The translations under genes were made by a program, and so were the position numbers. Shown here in pieces: positions 60,774 to 64,000 of a stretch of 64,000 nucleotides of DNA. Source of the DNA: Rhizosphaericola sp047606825 (GTDB lineage Bacteria > Bacteroidota > Bacteroidia > Chitinophagales > Chitinophagaceae); assembly GCA_047606825.1 (NCBI GenBank), contig JASGDY010000055.1, positions 29,870-93,869 on the forward strand. Direction: 5' to 3'. Below the pieces are notes generated by a model. The model saw nothing but the letters and a program-made list of their open reading frames with translations. It was not told the DNA's origin and made no database searches. The first letter of the stretch is position 1. Each line of letters starts with the position of its first letter.

Positions 60774-62009
60774 ATGGATATTTTAGATTTGGCGGTGGTC
60801 GGCGGTGGCGCCGCAGGTTTCTTCTGTGCGGTCAATGCAGCACGTATGAACCCTGGGATGAAAATCGCCATCATTGAGAAATCGTCTAAACTTTTGTCCA
60901 AAGTAAAAGTCAGTGGTGGTGGGCGTTGCAACGTTACGCACGATGAATCGGATATTGCCGAGCTGGTCAAATATTATCCACGTGGACAGCATTTCCTAAA
61001 AAAAGCATTCCACCATTTTTCTCCTAAGGATACGGTTACATGGTTTGGAGAGCGAGGCGTTGACCTTAAGGTAGAAGCAGACGGTCGTATGTTCCCGACG
61101 ACCAACAGTTCCCAGACAATTATCGATTGCCTGATGAAGGAAGCCAACGATTACAAAGTGTCCATTTTTATGAATGCAGGTATCGTTCATCTGGAAAGAC
61201 AGAATGGGCTCTGGCTGTTGAGAGAAAATGGCGAACGTACATGGATAGCTAGAAACGTCTGCATTACCTGTGGTGGGTTTAACAAATTTGAACAGTACAG
61301 TTGGTTGACGCAGCTAGGTCTAAAAGTGGAAACGCCCGTCCCGTCCCTGTTCACCTTCAATATGCCTGGCAATGCCATTACATCGTTGATGGGCGTGAGC
61401 GTTCCAGGCGCAACGATAAAAATAACCGGAACAAAATTAGCCGCATCTGGCCCGTTGCTCATCACGCATTGGGGACTGAGTGGCCCTGCTGTGTTGAAAC
61501 TGTCAGCGTTGGCAGCGCGGTTATTGTCCGAAAAGGACTATCATTTTACGATATTGGTCAATTGGCTTTCGGGAGAGACCGAAGACACACTGCGTTCCGC
61601 GTGGGCGGCGATAAGAAACAAGGCAGGTCATAGCCTAGTTGCCAACAAAAATCCTTTTGGGTTGCCGTCACGGCTATGGGATTATTTTTTGCAGCAGGCT
61701 GGCATTGGTTCCGATGTCTATTGGAGCGAGTTGAAATCCACATCCCAAAACAAGTTGATACAGCTATTGACCGCGCAATCTTTTGCCATACACGGAAAGA
61801 CAACGTTTAAGGAAGAGTTTGTTACGTGCGGCGGTATTGCACTGTCCCAAATCGACGTCAACACCATGCAGTGCAAACGCTTGCCGGGATTGTATTTTGC
61901 CGGAGAGGTTTTGGATGTGGACGGTGTGACGGGTGGTTTTAATTTCCAGAATGCCTGGACAACGGGATGGATTGCCGCAAAGGCAGTCGGCAACGGGACA
62001 CCTAATTGA
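60774..62009 (+). CDS. NAD(P)/FAD-dependent oxidoreductase, HI0933/YhiN family
   Basis: A 411-residue flavoprotein. The Rossmann motif VVGGGAAGFFCAVNAA is at about residues 7-22, followed by KVSGGGRCNVTH, the HI0933 signature. The C-terminal FAD-closing region LYFAGEVLDVDGVTGGFNFQ and AWTTGWIA are typical. The enzyme's substrate in this family is not known; related proteins may act on RNA bases or quinones, but this is unproven. It follows the map terminator and stands alone. Confidence 0.88.
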   Translation: MDILDLAVVGGGAAGFFCAVNAARMNPGMKIAIIEKSSKLLSKVKVSGGGRCNVTHDESDIAELVKYYPRGQHFLKKAFHHFSPKDTVTWFGERGVDLKVEADGRMFPTTNSSQTIIDCLMKEANDYKVSIFMNAGIVHLERQNGLWLLRENGERTWIARNVCITCGGFNKFEQYSWLTQLGLKVETPVPSLFTFNMPGNAITSLMGVSVPGATIKITGTKLAASGPLLITHWGLSGPAVLKLSALAARLLSEKDYHFTILVNWLSGETEDTLRSAWAAIRNKAGHSLVANKNPFGLPSRLWDYFLQQAGIGSDVYWSELKSTSQNKLIQLLTAQSFAIHGKTTFKEEFVTCGGIALSQIDVNTMQCKRLPGLYFAGEVLDVDGVTGGFNFQNAWTTGWIAAKAVGNGTPN

Positions 62010-62271
62010 CGGTACGCAACCTTACTTTTTCTGTTGTTTCCATCGGGACAATACATAGAAACATTTTCGCTGTGCCTTATGGCCTTTTGGATAAAATTGA
62101 TTGCATATTCCCAGTAGTCTTATCCTATTTGCTAATTGATTGATTTTCAGTCTTAATCTGTATTCTTTCTCAGATTAAGAGAGCATTTTGGTGTTTTGAC
62201 AATTCACTTATCCATCCTGGTAAGAAATATCAGGAAAAGGATAAGGTTTGCTTTATCATGCCCGCATCAAG
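62010..62271. other. 262-nt spacer between convergent genes
   Basis: No gene. It contains a perfect 10-bp hairpin TCTTAATCTG / CAGATTAAGA (62151-62180) that may end one or both convergent transcripts, although no long T run follows on either strand. Confidence 0.45.
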
Positions 62272-63768
62272 TTATGACTTTTTATATACTTCCATGCTGT
62301 CTGCAATCTTTCTGTCGTTGCTGAGGCGAGGTAGTTTGTTTTGCCCGCCGAGCTTCCCGATTGATTTCATATAGTCTATAAAACCGTCTTTTCTTATGGA
62401 GGTTATTTTTAACCGAGATAGGATATTTCCCGTAATCAAATCGTCGTAATACGTGTTTTTGCTGCGCAGGTTATTGTCCAATATGGTCGCAAAATTGCCC
62501 AAGTCCACAGGTTCTGATTCAAATTCCACAAACCATTCATGGTAGCTCTGCCCATCTCCCTGCATGACCATTGGCGCAACGGTAAATTCGGTAATCTTGG
62601 TGTCTAGTTGTTCGGCTGTCAGTGTCATTGCCGATTCGACTTCTTCGCCGATGACGTGCTCGCCAAATGCGGAAATATAATGTTTAATCCTGCCGCTGAC
62701 GATGATGCGGTAAGGGTTGAGTGAGACAAACTTGACGGTGTCGCCAATCAGATAACCCCAAAGTCCGGCATTGCTGTTGACGACCAGGGCATAGTTGGTG
62801 TCCAACTGCACGTCGCGCAGCGAAAGCCGCGTGGGGTGTTCGGAAAACACCTCCTCGATGGGGATAAACTCAAAAAATATTCCCGAATGCGTATTGAGCA
62901 ACAGTCCATCGTTGATGTATTGGTCTTGAAACGCAAAAAAGCCCTCGCTGGCAGGATAGAGCTCCACGGTATCCAGTGGTTTCCCAATGCTGTCCAACAG
63001 CTTTTTCCGGTAGGGTTCAAAGTTGACACCACCATACACGATTACCGAAAGGTTGGGGAATACGTCTTTGATATGTTTCCCTGTTTTGGTTTGTATGCGG
63101 TCAAAATACATCTGCATCCAGGGTGGGATGCCGCTGATAAGCCGCAGGTCTTGGTGCAATGTCTCTTGGACGATTGCATCCAGCTTGGTTTCCCAGTCTT
63201 CGATGCAGTTGGTCTGGTAGGATGGGACCTGGTTTTGGGTAAGGTAACTCGGCACGTGGTGGTTGGAGATACCGCTCAGCCGTCCGGTCGGAATACCGTT
63301 GGTGTCATGCAAAATAGGAGACCCGCTCAGAAAAATCAGTTTTCCGTCCACGAAGGACGCATTGCCCGATGTCGCGATATAGGAGAGAAGCGCGTCCCGT
63401 GCACCGTTGATATGGTTGGAGATGGATTCTTTGGTAATGGGAATGTATTTGACACCGCTCGTGGTACCGCTCGTTTCGGCAAAATAGATGGGTTTTCCTT
63501 TCCAGAGGATATCGCTTTCCCCGTTTTTGATTTTTTCAATATAGGGGCGCAGACCTTCATAGTCTCTTACGGGAATTGCCTGTTTGAAATCCTCGTAGGT
63601 ATGTATGTCTTGGAAATGATGGTCTTTTCCAAACAAAGTATCTTTCGCTTCCGCAACGAGACTGTTCCTGATGGCGTCTTGCAATACGATAGCTTTCCGT
63701 GCTTCTTTTTCCTGTTTTTCGTAAATATATCGGGCAAATGGTTTTGCCAATGTCGATTTAAAACCCAT
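62272..63768 (-). CDS. GH3-family acyl-adenylating enzyme
   Basis: A 498-residue protein of the GH3/auxin-responsive promoter family, which in plants joins amino acids to acyl acids through adenylation. The ATP-binding signature YFAETSGTTSGVKYIPITKE is clear, with VIYGGVNFEPYRKKLLDSIG, YPASEGFFAFQ, and the hinge RIIVSGRIKHYISAFGEHVI. Bacterial members are common in Bacteroidota and of unknown substrate. It stands alone on the minus strand with its own promoter, so the substrate cannot be guessed from neighbours. Confidence 0.9.
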   Translation of the reverse strand: MGFKSTLAKPFARYIYEKQEKEARKAIVLQDAIRNSLVAEAKDTLFGKDHHFQDIHTYEDFKQAIPVRDYEGLRPYIEKIKNGESDILWKGKPIYFAETSGTTSGVKYIPITKESISNHINGARDALLSYIATSGNASFVDGKLIFLSGSPILHDTNGIPTGRLSGISNHHVPSYLTQNQVPSYQTNCIEDWETKLDAIVQETLHQDLRLISGIPPWMQMYFDRIQTKTGKHIKDVFPNLSVIVYGGVNFEPYRKKLLDSIGKPLDTVELYPASEGFFAFQDQYINDGLLLNTHSGIFFEFIPIEEVFSEHPTRLSLRDVQLDTNYALVVNSNAGLWGYLIGDTVKFVSLNPYRIIVSGRIKHYISAFGEHVIGEEVESAMTLTAEQLDTKITEFTVAPMVMQGDGQSYHEWFVEFESEPVDLGNFATILDNNLRSKNTYYDDLITGNILSRLKITSIRKDGFIDYMKSIGKLGGQNKLPRLSNDRKIADSMEVYKKS

Positions 63769-63785
63769 CCTTTTCGTTTGTGCGG

Positions 63786-63818
63786 CAAAGATAAAAAATC
63801 AAAATCGTACGAAAACAA
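63786..63818 (-). promoter_or_regulatory. Promoter of the GH3-family gene
   Basis: On the minus strand TATCTTTG (63786-63793) is a perfect element, with a TTG 22 nt upstream (63816-63818). It lies 17 nt before the start codon. Confidence 0.55.
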
Positions 63819-63924
63819 TCTGCGGAGCTGTGGCTATTTTCTTTTATATACCACCGTACAGGATAAAAATGTGCTTATACGATAATGAAATTCAATATAG
63901 ACCAATAATTTTTATTACTCCGCT

Positions 63925-63997
63925 CTTCAGGATTTGTAATCCTGAAGCCGTATCGGCGGATTTGCAATCCGCAAATAGCAGTGCATTGCAAATGCAC
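63925..63997. repeat. Three tandem palindromes at the right edge of the window
   Basis: CTTCAGGATT-TGT-AATCCTGAAG (63925-63947), GCGGATT-TGC-AATCCGC (63956-63972) and GTGCATT-GCA-AATGCAC (63981-63997). Arms differ, but each has an ATT...AAT core and a 3-nt spacer. They resemble palindromic REP-like elements. The series may continue past the window. Confidence 0.6.
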
Positions 63998-64000
63998 GGA

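Noticed and set aside
62836..63885. Open frame of about 349 codons antisense to the GH3-family gene
   Set aside because: The GH3 signature on the minus strand is clear; the + strand translation shows no family features and crosses the GH3 promoter.
1..64000. CRISPR arrays, prophage genes, integrases, intact insertion sequences
   Set aside because: No regularly spaced direct repeats, no Cas-like, phage structural, integrase or transposase proteins were found on either strand.

Overview
The window looks like chromosomal DNA of a Bacteroidota species, probably of the Chitinophagales/Sphingobacteriales side. The reasons are a complete alternative complex III (actABCDEF) followed by an aa3/caa3-type oxidase, Bacteroidota-type promoters (TTTG, about 17-21 nt, TAnnTTTG), a GH3-family acyl-adenylating enzyme, DUF2007 and DUF3108 proteins, and few strong Shine-Dalgarno sites. 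No tRNA, rRNA, intact insertion sequence, prophage or CRISPR array was seen. The species is an inference, because no search could be run.

Layout. (1) 103-15473 is a surface polysaccharide locus, all on the + strand: a fused Wzc-type co-polymerase/tyrosine kinase, GDP-mannose 4,6-dehydratase, a Wzx-type flippase, a Wzy-like polymerase, about seven glycosyltransferases including a fucosyltransferase-like protein and a GT-D-fold protein, and two hexapeptide acyltransferases. Start/stop overlaps are frequent in it. (2) 15658-30581 is mixed housekeeping: an S9 peptidase, a lipoprotein glycerophosphodiesterase, a decayed nhaA 3' end, a small secreted Lys/Ala-rich protein, LptC, a CBS-domain membrane protein, TatC, a flippase-like membrane protein, CorA, an AsmA-like protein, a MazF/PemK-type toxin with its antitoxin, and PurN. 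(3) 30971-47393 is the respiratory block: actA-F, coxB, coxA, ctaB, two subunit III genes, subunit IV, a SCO copper chaperone and a DUF420 protein. Together these would carry electrons from menaquinol through complex III to a heme-copper oxidase, with heme and copper insertion factors alongside. (4) 47553-60562 is the S10-spc ribosomal cluster from rpsJ to secY and map. The str genes (rpsL, rpsG, fusA) and the alpha-operon genes (infA, rpmJ, rpsM, rpsK, rpsD, rpoA, rplQ) are not next to it. (5) 60774-63768 holds an HI0933-type flavoprotein and a GH3-family protein. The right edge carries three consecutive short palindromes.

The signals that known genes do not explain are these: a 264-nt gap between rpsJ and rplC with about five hairpins (candidate r-protein leader RNA), terminator-type hairpins that cut up the end of the spc operon, a dispersed A-rich repeat found at the 3' ends of genes, an nhaA remnant, the tandem palindromes at the right end, and an EF-hand-like loop in the DUF420 protein. 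No gene cluster stands out as a clearly new defence or metabolic system. The leader RNA and the repeat families are the best candidates for something undescribed.
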